NCBI GenBank assembly: GCA_030429345.1 | Contig: JAUIFJ010000056.1 | Span: 1-13,704, forward strand | Direction of reading: 5' to 3' | Source of the DNA: a bacterium | GTDB taxonomy: Bacteria; CAIWAD01 | DNA: 13,704 bases | Shown here: one piece after another, positions 1 to 5,942 of the stretch | Layout: every line of letters starts with the position of its first letter | Numbering within the stretch: position 1 is the stretch's first letter | Notes under the pieces: model-generated | Told to the model about the DNA's origin: nothing | What the model saw: only the letters and a program-made list of their open reading frames with translations | Database searches by the model: none | Program-made: the position numbers and the translations under genes

Positions 1-280
1 GGATCTGATGGACCTGGGAAAGCAATCTGGTGACGTACTCATCATTCATGTGTCCAAGTCTGGCGAAGGGTTGGTTTGGTTATTGTCAATCAGCAGTTCC
101 TGTTCCCTCTAAGTTTCGATCACGGGGCCACGTGTCCCAGGATGATTGTATTCTTCAAATCCCCGCGGTGGATGAATTGGAATCTGAAACCGCAAGGCCG
201 CCAGGCTCAGCCTGGTTTACCTGCATGCGAAATGGCCGCAACCCCCAGGGCCGGCTCGCTACACGGACTGCGCTTCCGGC
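1..280. other. left flank without a supported gene
   Basis: I see no convincing coding region here. One plus-strand frame is open from the left edge (base 2) to a TAA at 110-112, about 36 codons, and could be the 3' end of a gene outside the window, but it shows no recognisable motif. Short open frames elsewhere look like chance translations. The only structured element is a palindrome at 201-215, listed separately. The stretch lies downstream of the toxin-antitoxin operon and may simply be its 3' flank or the edge of an inserted cassette. Confidence 0.4.
201..215 (-). terminator. candidate hairpin downstream of the antitoxin gene
   Basis: CCAGGCTCAGCCTGG is a perfect inverted repeat (6-bp stem with a 3-base loop). 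It lies about 65 bases past the antitoxin stop in the direction of transcription. It has no clear T-run after it, so if it ends transcription it is a weak terminator or a 3' stabilising hairpin. The call rests on position and symmetry only. Confidence 0.25.
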
Positions 281-607
281 CTAGTCTTCCAGCCCCAGCC
301 TGTACTTGATGATCGTGGGATCACGCTCAATTGTCTTGAGCAGCACGGCCGTCGCGCCGGACGGGGGATTGGATCCCCGTTCCCACTTGGAGACTGCGAT
401 TTTGCTGACGCCCAGGACCTGGGCGAAGACGTCCTGGCTGAATCCCAGGCTTTCCCTGATTCTCGCCACCTGACTGGGCGAGATGCTCGGGGGCTTGATC
501 TCCAGCCCTACGCGCTTCAGGTCCCTGGCCGTGATGCCAGTGGCTTCGCCGGTGCCAAGAAGAGAGAGAAGCATCTCCCGCAGCTCCTGCTTCAGACGCT
601 TGGACAT
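281..607 (-). CDS. XRE-family HTH antitoxin (HigA-like)
   Basis: The 108-residue protein has a central Xre/Cro-type helix-turn-helix at about residues 45-90. The pattern includes IRESLGFSQDVFAQVLGVS and then VSKWERGSNPP, typical of HigA/NadS-like antitoxins that bind the operon's own promoter and neutralise the partner toxin. Residues 1-40 are the probable toxin-facing or dimerisation arm. The ATG at 605-607 is preceded by AAAAGGA at normal spacing. The gene follows the toxin gene by 40 bases on the same strand, so the order is toxin first, as in higBA rather than relBE. Regulation is probably autorepression of the promoter at 1023-1051. The HTH assignment is strong; the antitoxin role is inferred from the neighbour. 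Confidence 0.85.
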   Translation of the reverse strand: MSKRLKQELREMLLSLLGTGEATGITARDLKRVGLEIKPPSISPSQVARIRESLGFSQDVFAQVLGVSKIAVSKWERGSNPPSGATAVLLKTIERDPTIIKYRLGLED

Positions 608-647
608 TGACTTATCCTTTTCTGTGTCACAACTATGACTGGTTCTG

Positions 648-1016
648 TTACTCGATCTGTTTCAGTTCACCGCGCTCGATCAGCCCTTGAATGGCTTGAT
701 CGCTGAGCTCGGCGTACAACTGACTGATCTGCTTCGTAGCCTGCAAAAGCTCCTTGCTCAGGTTGTCTGCATCTGTTTTCTGGAATCCGTGAAGGAAAAT
801 CACCCGCTGTTCTTCTACCCATGTGGCGTAGACGCGGAAGCCTGCGCTAGCACCCCGGTTGCCGCGGGCAACGCGCAATCGCCAGAGATGGTGTCCCAGT
901 GACTTGGAATCTGCCAGACCGGCCTTCAGGTCTTCAACCGCCTTCAGCAGTTGCTTGGTCTGGATTTTGTTCTTCCGCGCCCAGCGCTGGAATCCGAGGG
1001 TGATCAGATTTTTCAT
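648..1016 (-). CDS. RelE/HigB-type toxin, probable mRNA interferase
   Basis: The 122-residue protein matches my memory of the short RelE-like family of Pfam PF06296. Hallmarks are RWARKNKI near residue 11, LRVARGNRGASAGFRV at about 47-62, IFLHGFQKTDADNL at about 73-86, and a helical tail ending in an ELSDQAI...ERGEL motif. Members of this fold usually cleave mRNA on the ribosome, with basic and aromatic residues forming the active surface; that activity is inferred from the family. It is first in a two-gene operon with the HTH antitoxin. The -10 box ends only 6 bases before the ATG, so there is almost no leader and no Shine-Dalgarno at normal spacing. In a phage such a pair could stabilise the prophage or exclude competing phages. 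Confidence 0.85.
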   Translation of the reverse strand: MKNLITLGFQRWARKNKIQTKQLLKAVEDLKAGLADSKSLGHHLWRLRVARGNRGASAGFRVYATWVEEQRVIFLHGFQKTDADNLSKELLQATKQISQLYAELSDQAIQGLIERGELKQIE

Positions 1017-1022
1017 GCCTTA

Positions 1023-1051
1023 AGTATAATAACAGATACCATAGAAAGCAA
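1023..1051 (-). promoter_or_regulatory. sigma70-type promoter of the toxin-antitoxin operon
   Basis: Read on the minus strand, -35 TTGCTT (1046-1051) and -10 TATACT (1023-1028) are separated by exactly 17 bases in a locally AT-rich stretch. The toxin ATG (1014-1016) begins 6 bases after the -10 box, so transcription would start at or next to the A of ATG, predicting a leaderless transcript. Short inverted repeats around the -10 (GTAT...ATAC, 1024-1039) could be part of an antitoxin operator, but they are only 4 bp each. Confidence 0.7.
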
Positions 1052-1075
1052 GCATATATTTCAGAAATTGTGTGA

Positions 1076-1100
1076 CAAAATAGCCCCGGAGACCGGGGCT
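1076..1100 (-). terminator. Rho-independent terminator of the integrase operon
   Basis: On the minus strand the sequence AGCCCCGG-TCT-CCGGGGCT (1082-1100) forms an 8-bp GC-rich stem with a 3-base loop, followed by ATTTTG. It lies 25 bases past the stop of the last gene of the leftward integrase operon and just upstream of the toxin-antitoxin promoter, which insulates the two leftward units from each other. Confidence 0.8.
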
Positions 1101-1124
1101 TGTGAATGCCGAAATGGGGGAAAG

Positions 1125-1427
1125 CTACTGGCTGCGGAACCTGTTGCTCAGCCCCCTGGCCGTGGCAGCTGCGCCTGCCGGGTCGGCCGGGGTGCCGGGT
1201 GGTAGTGCGTAGCACCAGCCGCGGCGCAGGGAGTAGAAGCTTTCGGCCACGGGGATTGTGGCCTGCGACCCATCCGCCAGCCGGACCTGTAGGCTGTAGC
1301 GAAGCTTGAACCGCCCGGCCTGATCGCCCGTCACTTCGAGGTCCAGCGGGTGGGCAAAGTGGTGGAGGAAGGCCACGAGGTCCTCGTGGGCGTAGCCGGT
1401 GGCCAGCCTGTGGGTCCTGCTGTTCAT
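1125..1427 (-). CDS. small protein of unknown function
   Basis: I do not recognise this 100-residue protein. It starts with MNSRTHRLATGYAHEDLV, has a middle rich in alternating hydrophobic and polar residues (about 35-80, likely beta strands, including SFYSLRRGWCYALPPG), and ends in an Ala-rich, basic tail. There is no signal peptide or membrane segment. The start is well defined: its ATG overlaps the stop of the preceding gene in ATGA (1424-1427), and AGGAGG lies 4 bases upstream at 1432-1437. It is the last gene of the integrase operon, ahead of the terminator. Translation is probably coupled to the gene before it. Confidence 0.7.
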   Translation of the reverse strand: MNSRTHRLATGYAHEDLVAFLHHFAHPLDLEVTGDQAGRFKLRYSLQVRLADGSQATIPVAESFYSLRRGWCYALPPGTPADPAGAAATARGLSNRFRSQ

Positions 1428-1762
1428 GCGGCCTCCTGGTCCGTCAGGTCCTGGAAGCCAAGGCCATCCAACACCTGGGTCAGGTGGATCGGGTCGATCT
1501 GCTTGCCCGCCAGCCGCTCAAGCTGCTCAACCAGATCGTGTGACAGGGTGAACAGGGAGCGCCAGGCGCCGTCCGGCAGCTGGAGTTCCGGTGTGATGGC
1601 CAGACCCTGGGGCCGATGATCCCGCCACTGGAAGGCAAAGGTACCGAGCACCAGGTTCCCATCCCGGACGACCACCACCACCTGATCGGTTATCGGGGCG
1701 GCGGCAACGGCTTCCACTTGGTCTCCGGTCTGCCGGCAGTACGTGCGCGTGAGATTCATCAT
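1424..1762 (-). CDS. small protein of unknown function, second gene of integrase operon
   Basis: A 112-residue protein that I do not recognise. A hydrophobic beta-like stretch VVVVVRDGNLVLGTFAFQW lies around residues 28-46, with helical, acidic C-terminal residues such as LSHDLVEQLERLAG. The frame is open further upstream, but that extension overlaps the integrase gene and reads as a shadow of it. The ATG ending at 1762 (the first of a tandem ATG ATG) has GGAAGGA at good spacing and starts 4 bases past the integrase stop. Its stop overlaps the next gene by 4 bases. It may be an integrase accessory or regulatory protein by position, but no helix-turn-helix typical of an excisionase is visible. 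Confidence 0.7.
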   Translation of the reverse strand: MMNLTRTYCRQTGDQVEAVAAAPITDQVVVVVRDGNLVLGTFAFQWRDHRPQGLAITPELQLPDGAWRSLFTLSHDLVEQLERLAGKQIDPIHLTQVLDGLGFQDLTDQEAA

Positions 1763-1766
1763 CGGT

Positions 1767-2480
1767 CTATCCTTCCATTTCGCTTGTGTTGCATTCAAAC
1801 TCTCCGGCCCGGTTTTCCAGCGCGGCCTGCAGCTCACCGTCCACCACGTGGGCGTAGATCGCCGTGGTCGACGGGGATTCGTGGTCCATGGCCCGCTGCA
1901 CAAGCCGCAGGTTCTGGGTCCGGTTCAGCAGGCTGGTGGCAAAGGTGTGCCGCAGGGTATGGGGGTGGACGTGCTTCTCAATCCCTGCCAGCCGCGCCCA
2001 GTGGACGACGATTCGGCGGACCTGGCGATCGGATAGCCTGGTGCCATCCCGGCCCTCGAATAGCGGTTCATCCCCCTCGCGATTGTGAATCATGGGCCCC
2101 AGGTGCTCCCGGGTCTCTGCCGGCAGGAACTTGGACCGCAGCTTCCCGCCCTTGGTCTGTAGCCGAACCCGCTTGTCCACCAGGTCGATATCCCCCACCG
2201 ACAGCCCAACGGCCTCCGCGACGCGCAAGCCCGTGTCGAGCATCAGGCACAGGAGTGCCCGGTCCCGGTCGCGGAAGGGCTGATCGATCCGGGCTTTCAG
2301 CACCTGGCGCAATTGCCGCTCCTCCCCCTCGGTCAGGAACTGGGGGATCCTGCGCACGGTCCGCGGAGCCCGCAGGTCCTTCAGCTGACGTGCAAGCGGG
2401 TGGTCCAGCCAAGTGTAGAAGGCGCGCAGGATGACAAGTCTGCGGCTGGTAGTACTGCTGGCCAAATCGTTTCGGGCCAT
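1767..2480 (-). CDS. tyrosine recombinase / phage integrase (catalytic part; N-terminus frameshifted)
   Basis: This frame encodes the last part of the core-binding domain and a complete catalytic domain. Counting from the Met at 2480, Arg86 (TGLRVAEAVGLS), Lys110/113 (QTKGGKLRSK), His174 and Arg177 (HPHTLRHTFAT), His200 (MDHESPSTT) and Tyr209 (IYAHV) supply the R-K-H-R-H-Y set of XerC/D-like integrases that cut and rejoin att sites. The Met at 2480 is unlikely to be the true start. The same frame carries convincing core-binding sequence upstream of it (HVRELSRFEAFC, at about 2535-2570), but it has no ATG, GTG or TTG there. The missing first 20 or so residues are found in another frame that begins at 2638 with a perfect ribosome-binding site. 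The gene is therefore frameshifted near 2570, either truly broken, recoded, or affected by a sequence error. It heads an operon with two unknown small genes. Confidence 0.85.
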   Translation of the reverse strand: MARNDLASSTTSRRLVILRAFYTWLDHPLARQLKDLRAPRTVRRIPQFLTEGEERQLRQVLKARIDQPFRDRDRALLCLMLDTGLRVAEAVGLSVGDIDLVDKRVRLQTKGGKLRSKFLPAETREHLGPMIHNREGDEPLFEGRDGTRLSDRQVRRIVVHWARLAGIEKHVHPHTLRHTFATSLLNRTQNLRLVQRAMDHESPSTTAIYAHVVDGELQAALENRAGEFECNTSEMEG

Positions 2481-2509
2481 GTACTGTTCTACCTGCGAGC
2501 GTCCCGCGC

Positions 2510-2638
2510 TCAGCAGGGGAGTCCCGGCCTGGGAACAGAAGGCCTCGAAGCGGGACAGTTCCCGGACATGTCCTGGGTGCCGGTGGCCAACCGGCGGGCC
2601 TTCAGGTGGGTGCTGAAAGACTGGATTTTGCTGTGCAT
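2510..2638 (-). pseudogene. N-terminal fragment of the integrase in a different frame
   Basis: An ATG at 2636-2638 with AAGGAGG 7 bases upstream opens a 42-codon frame. Its first 22 residues (MHSKIQSF then STHLKARRLATGTQ) look like the start of a tyrosine-recombinase core-binding domain. After that the frame turns meaningless and stops at TGA (2510-2512), while the homology resumes in the neighbouring frame with HVRELSRF. The span 2638 to 1767 is 872 bases, one short of a multiple of three. Adding one base near 2570 would give an integrase of about 290 residues, the normal size. I see no classical slippery heptamer at the junction. Confidence 0.7.
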
Positions 2639-2645
2639 GGTTCTT

Positions 2646-2652
2646 CCTCCTT
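2646..2652 (-). promoter_or_regulatory. strong Shine-Dalgarno of the integrase gene
   Basis: AAGGAGG on the minus strand, 7 bases before the ATG at 2638. This fixes the intended start of the integrase at 2638 rather than at the internal Met at 2480, and so is the main evidence that the reading frame is interrupted between them. Confidence 0.7.
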
Positions 2653-2706
2653 GTGGTTCAGATGGCCCGGCGTGCTAGCTCTCCGCGCGCCCGGGTCCTT
2701 CTGCGC

Positions 2707-2743
2707 GTGTGACAATGCCACATTTCCGGACGCAATGCAACAC
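2707..2743. promoter_or_regulatory. imperfect dyad between integrase and terminase (candidate operator)
   Basis: GTGTGACAATGC (2707-2718) and GCAATGCAACAC (2732-2743) are inverted copies matching at 9 of 12 positions, with a 13-base spacer. The pentamer AATGC also repeats directly, 21 bases apart, which is two helical turns. The dyad lies in the only divergent intergenic region of the window, between the leftward integrase and the rightward terminase. A weak sigma70-like pair (TTGCAT, 17 bases, CATTGT, minus strand) falls inside the two arms. It could be a repressor site or integrase-operon control region; the regulator is not visible here. Confidence 0.35.
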
Positions 2744-2760
2744 AAAAAGAAGGTTTCCGT

Positions 2761-4353
2761 GTGACAAACCGAACAGGGGCCGATCCGCCGCTTTCGAAGG
2801 ATGATCTGGCACTGGCGGAGATTCTGCTGGATCCGGTGAAGTTCGCCGCGGCCTTCATGCGCTCGCTGGACGCCCCGGAGCCGAACACGCCGCTCATTCT
2901 CTGGCCGCACCAGCAGGAGGATGTGCGGGACAACCACCCGCAGATCGTGCACCAGGACGGACGCGCGGTGGGCAAGACCGTGGACATCACGGTCCTTGTC
3001 TGCCACGAAGGTGTGACAGGCAAGAATTCCAAGACGCTGATCACCACGCCCAACGAGGGGCATCTGCAAAAAATCATCGAGGAGGTGGAGGACCAGATTT
3101 TCGGGTCCGATTTCCTGAACGCCCAGGTGGCCGTGGATCCCCGGTCGGGACGGCAGCTCATTACCCGCAAGCCCTACTACCAGATCAAGTGGAAGTCGGG
3201 GGTGATCCAGTATTTCCGGCCTGCAGGTTCCGCGGGGGCGGCCGTTCGATCCCTGCACTGTGCGCGGGTCATTGTCGACGAGGCCGCGATGTACCCGGAG
3301 GCGGCGTGGAAGGCGGTGTTCCGGGTGCTGAATCCGGGCGCCCAGCTCAGGGTGTACACGAATCCCAACGGCCTCAGGAACACCCAGTACTACCGGCTGA
3401 CCCAGGATGGCTCGGGATCCAAGGTCTACAAGTGGCCCAGCTGGATCGTCCCCACCTGGACCCAGGCAGACCGGGAGATGGCGATTCGGCGCTACGGCGG
3501 GGAAGACAGCCCGGGCTACCAGCACGAGGTGGCGGGAGAGCACGGGGCACCCAGTTACGCGGCCTTCAACCACAAGCAGTACCAGGGCTGCGAAAGAAAG
3601 CTCGAGGGCCGGTACCGCTGCGTGCGCATCGAGGGCGAGGAGTTCGTGGCCATCCAGAGCGTGGACGAGGCGTGGGACCGGCTGGCCTACCGGTTGGACC
3701 TGCAGGAGCGTCCGGGCGGCACCTTCTGGCTGGGAGGGGACCTGGGCTACACCAACGACCCCTCGGAGCTGACGGTCTGGGAAGAGGACGAGAAGGGACG
3801 GCTGATCCCTGTCCTGCGCGTGCACAACGAACGCCTGCCCTACACCTACCAGGCAGCGCTGATCGCCATCCTCGACGACCACTTCGCCTTCGCCGGCCTG
3901 GGCATCGATGGTGGATCGAACGGCGCGGCCGTCGAGCACATCCTGACCACCGAGGACCGCTACGCCAACTACCAGTTCGCGCACCGCCTGGTGGCCTTCG
4001 ATTTCGGCGGCTCGACCACCGTGGGCTACGATCCGGAGGGCCGGCCCAAGACCCGGTACACCAAGGAGCTGATGACCAGTCTGATCAGCGGCCGGCTTTC
4101 CAGCCGCACGATCCTGTTTCCCGCCGAGGGCGTGGATCCGGACTGGGCGGACCAGTTCCTGCGCCAGACCTACAGCATCATGCCCAGCGGCCGGATTGTC
4201 TACAGCAAGGGCAACGACCACATCATCGACAGCGCGCGGACCGCGATTCTGAGAATCGAGCGTGAGCGCCTCAAGCAGTACGACACGAACGACCAGGGGC
4301 TGGTCAAGGCGGAGTTCGTGATGCCCGTGATGACCGGGAAAGTCTTCGAGTAG
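2761..4353 (+). CDS. terL: phage terminase large subunit (packaging ATPase-nuclease)
   Basis: This 530-residue protein drives DNA into the prohead and cuts it. The ATPase domain shows a Walker A GRAVGKT at residues 67-73, a Walker B ARVIVDEA ending near residue 175 (Asp173, Glu174) and a coupling-type motif YTNPNG near 199-204. The C-terminal RNase H-like nuclease has candidate metal-binding acidic residues Asp327 (GGDLGYTND), Asp383 (GIDGGSNG) and Asp490 (DHIIDSAR). The length is normal for the family. The start is GTG at 2761, preceded by AGAAGG; the GTG lies inside a copy of the repeated octamer GTGTGACA. The next gene's Shine-Dalgarno overlaps its stop, so the packaging genes are one operon. 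No small terminase gene is seen beside it; the integrase occupies that place. Confidence 0.93.
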   Translation: MTNRTGADPPLSKDDLALAEILLDPVKFAAAFMRSLDAPEPNTPLILWPHQQEDVRDNHPQIVHQDGRAVGKTVDITVLVCHEGVTGKNSKTLITTPNEGHLQKIIEEVEDQIFGSDFLNAQVAVDPRSGRQLITRKPYYQIKWKSGVIQYFRPAGSAGAAVRSLHCARVIVDEAAMYPEAAWKAVFRVLNPGAQLRVYTNPNGLRNTQYYRLTQDGSGSKVYKWPSWIVPTWTQADREMAIRRYGGEDSPGYQHEVAGEHGAPSYAAFNHKQYQGCERKLEGRYRCVRIEGEEFVAIQSVDEAWDRLAYRLDLQERPGGTFWLGGDLGYTNDPSELTVWEEDEKGRLIPVLRVHNERLPYTYQAALIAILDDHFAFAGLGIDGGSNGAAVEHILTTEDRYANYQFAHRLVAFDFGGSTTVGYDPEGRPKTRYTKELMTSLISGRLSSRTILFPAEGVDPDWADQFLRQTYSIMPSGRIVYSKGNDHIIDSARTAILRIERERLKQYDTNDQGLVKAEFVMPVMTGKVFE

Positions 4354-4361
4354 GAGGATCC

Positions 4362-5942
4362 ATGCACATTCGTGATCTGTGGCCCTGGGGTCAGCGGCCG
4401 GCGATGAAGAGCGAGGGTGTAGCACACGAGCCGGCGCCCGCGTCTGTTAGCAAGGAGCTGGAAGCCGATTCCGTGATCGATGCCCCGGCGCTGAACTCGA
4501 GCGCCGCGACCATCGATCCCTTCGGCAGCCTGCTGACCACGGAGGGCGTTCCCAAGGACTGGCGCGACCGGGCCAAGCGGGCCTGGAAGTACTACCAGGA
4601 AGAGCCCATCGTCAACAACTGCATCAACGCCTGGCGTACCCTGGCCCTGGGCGAGGACTTCACCATCCTGTGCTCGGATTCCGAGCTGAAGAAAGAGCTG
4701 CTGGAGCTGAAGCGGCGGCTGGGGCTGAAGCGCTGGCTGAAGGACCAGCTGCTGCAGCTATTGACCAAGGGGGAAGCCGCTGCCTTCAAGGAGTACGGCG
4801 GCGCACCCACCGGCAAGAACGAGGATGGCCGGCCTACGTATACGGACTTCGCGCGAGTCAAGGTCTTGAACCCTGCGGACTTGAAGCCCACGGTAGAGGA
4901 CGGAGCGCTGGTCAGGGTCCTGCCGCTGATCACTCAGATCGAGGGCGGGGAGCCCACAGAGGGCAAGCCGATTCCGCTTCCGCAGTTCCGCCGCTGGATC
5001 TGGGACGCCCCGGACTTCGCGGAACATGGAACGTCCATGATCCTACCGGCCTTCGAGTCCATCGAGCTGCTGCGTGACTACCGGCGCGCGGACCGCGCGA
5101 TCGCCAAGCGCTGGGCCACGCCGATCCGACTGATCCAGGTGGGCGGCCAGTTCGGCCGCCAGGTCGTGATGCCGACCCAGGCGCAGATGAACGACGTGAA
5201 GAAGACCTTCGACAACATGGACCCCAAGCAGGGGGCGGTGGTCCCGTTCTACGTGGAGGTCAAGACCTACGGCGCCGAGGGCGAGGCGCTGAAGACGGAA
5301 GAGAAAATCAAGGAAGCCAAGACCGACATCATCGTCGCCATGGGCTTCACCCGGGCGCTCGTGTCCGGCGATGGCTCCAACTTCAGTACCGCCAGCATGG
5401 GCTTTGCGAAGATCCAGCTGATGCTGGCCGACCTGCGGGACATGGCACACGAAATGCTGGCCTGGGTGATCGACGACTACCTGGAGATGAAGGGCAAGCG
5501 GGACGCGGATGTCCAGATCGTCTTCCCCGGCATCGACTTGTCTGCCACGTCGGACACGCGGAAAGTCCTGGTGGAGATGTACGACAGAGGCCTGATCTCG
5601 GTCAACACCCTGCAGACCATGATCGGGCTGAACCCGGCAGTCGAAACGGCGCAGATGAAGAGTGAAACCCGCCAGGTGGCAGCACCGCTGACGCCCGGCG
5701 ACATCGTGGGCCTGGCCCAGCAGGGCATGCTGACCAATGAGCAGGTGGCCTTCCTCTTGAACCTGGCCGAGCGGCTGCAGGGCTTTCAGGGCAAGGAACC
5801 TTCCACGGAGGATCCGGAAGCCGGCGCAAGCATGACCGGCGATCCCAGCGGCCTGTATCACGCGGTGAATCGGCAACTGGAAGAGAGTGCGCGCGCCCGG
5901 GTGGACAAGCTGCTGGCCACGCTCGACGACCAGGCCGCGTGA
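4362..5942 (+). CDS. phage portal protein
   Basis: This 526-residue protein is very probably the portal, the dodecameric ring at the unique capsid vertex through which DNA enters. After a variable, Ser/Ala-rich N-terminus (about 1-60) comes a long alpha/beta body. A typical C-terminal portal signature follows: an AMGFTRALVSGDGSNFSTAS segment at about 328-347, then a long helix (MLADLRDMAHEMLAWVIDDY) and RGLISVNTLQTMIGLNP near 410, as in many siphophage and myophage portals. ATG 4362 has AGGAGG 6 bases upstream, and that site overlaps the terminase stop. Its own stop overlaps the GTG start of the MuF gene (5939-5942), matching the usual portal-MuF pairing. The identity rests on order and on these motifs. 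Confidence 0.88.
   Translation: MHIRDLWPWGQRPAMKSEGVAHEPAPASVSKELEADSVIDAPALNSSAATIDPFGSLLTTEGVPKDWRDRAKRAWKYYQEEPIVNNCINAWRTLALGEDFTILCSDSELKKELLELKRRLGLKRWLKDQLLQLLTKGEAAAFKEYGGAPTGKNEDGRPTYTDFARVKVLNPADLKPTVEDGALVRVLPLITQIEGGEPTEGKPIPLPQFRRWIWDAPDFAEHGTSMILPAFESIELLRDYRRADRAIAKRWATPIRLIQVGGQFGRQVVMPTQAQMNDVKKTFDNMDPKQGAVVPFYVEVKTYGAEGEALKTEEKIKEAKTDIIVAMGFTRALVSGDGSNFSTASMGFAKIQLMLADLRDMAHEMLAWVIDDYLEMKGKRDADVQIVFPGIDLSATSDTRKVLVEMYDRGLISVNTLQTMIGLNPAVETAQMKSETRQVAAPLTPGDIVGLAQQGMLTNEQVAFLLNLAERLQGFQGKEPSTEDPEAGASMTGDPSGLYHAVNRQLEESARARVDKLLATLDDQAA

Noticed and set aside
252-281. GGCCGG...CCGGCC inverted repeat as terminator of the antitoxin gene
   Set aside because: The 6-bp arms enclose a long loop with no T-run; such arms are frequent by chance in GC-rich DNA.
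1763-1903. Longer start for the 112-residue gene of the integrase operon
   Set aside because: The 47-codon extension overlaps the integrase catalytic region, is rich in Arg, Pro, Ser and Thr, and lacks a ribosome-binding site, whereas the ATG at 1762 has GGAAGGA upstream and sits right after the integrase stop.
2565-2600. Programmed -1 frameshift signal in the integrase
   Set aside because: I looked for an X-XXY-YYZ slippery heptamer in the correct frame near the switch and found none, so recoding is not supported by sequence alone.
2602-4425. 607-codon open frame on the minus strand opposite the terminase
   Set aside because: It is antisense to a gene with clear Walker and nuclease motifs. 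The translation is rich in Val, Leu, His, Arg and Asp with no domain pattern, as expected from GC-biased third positions.
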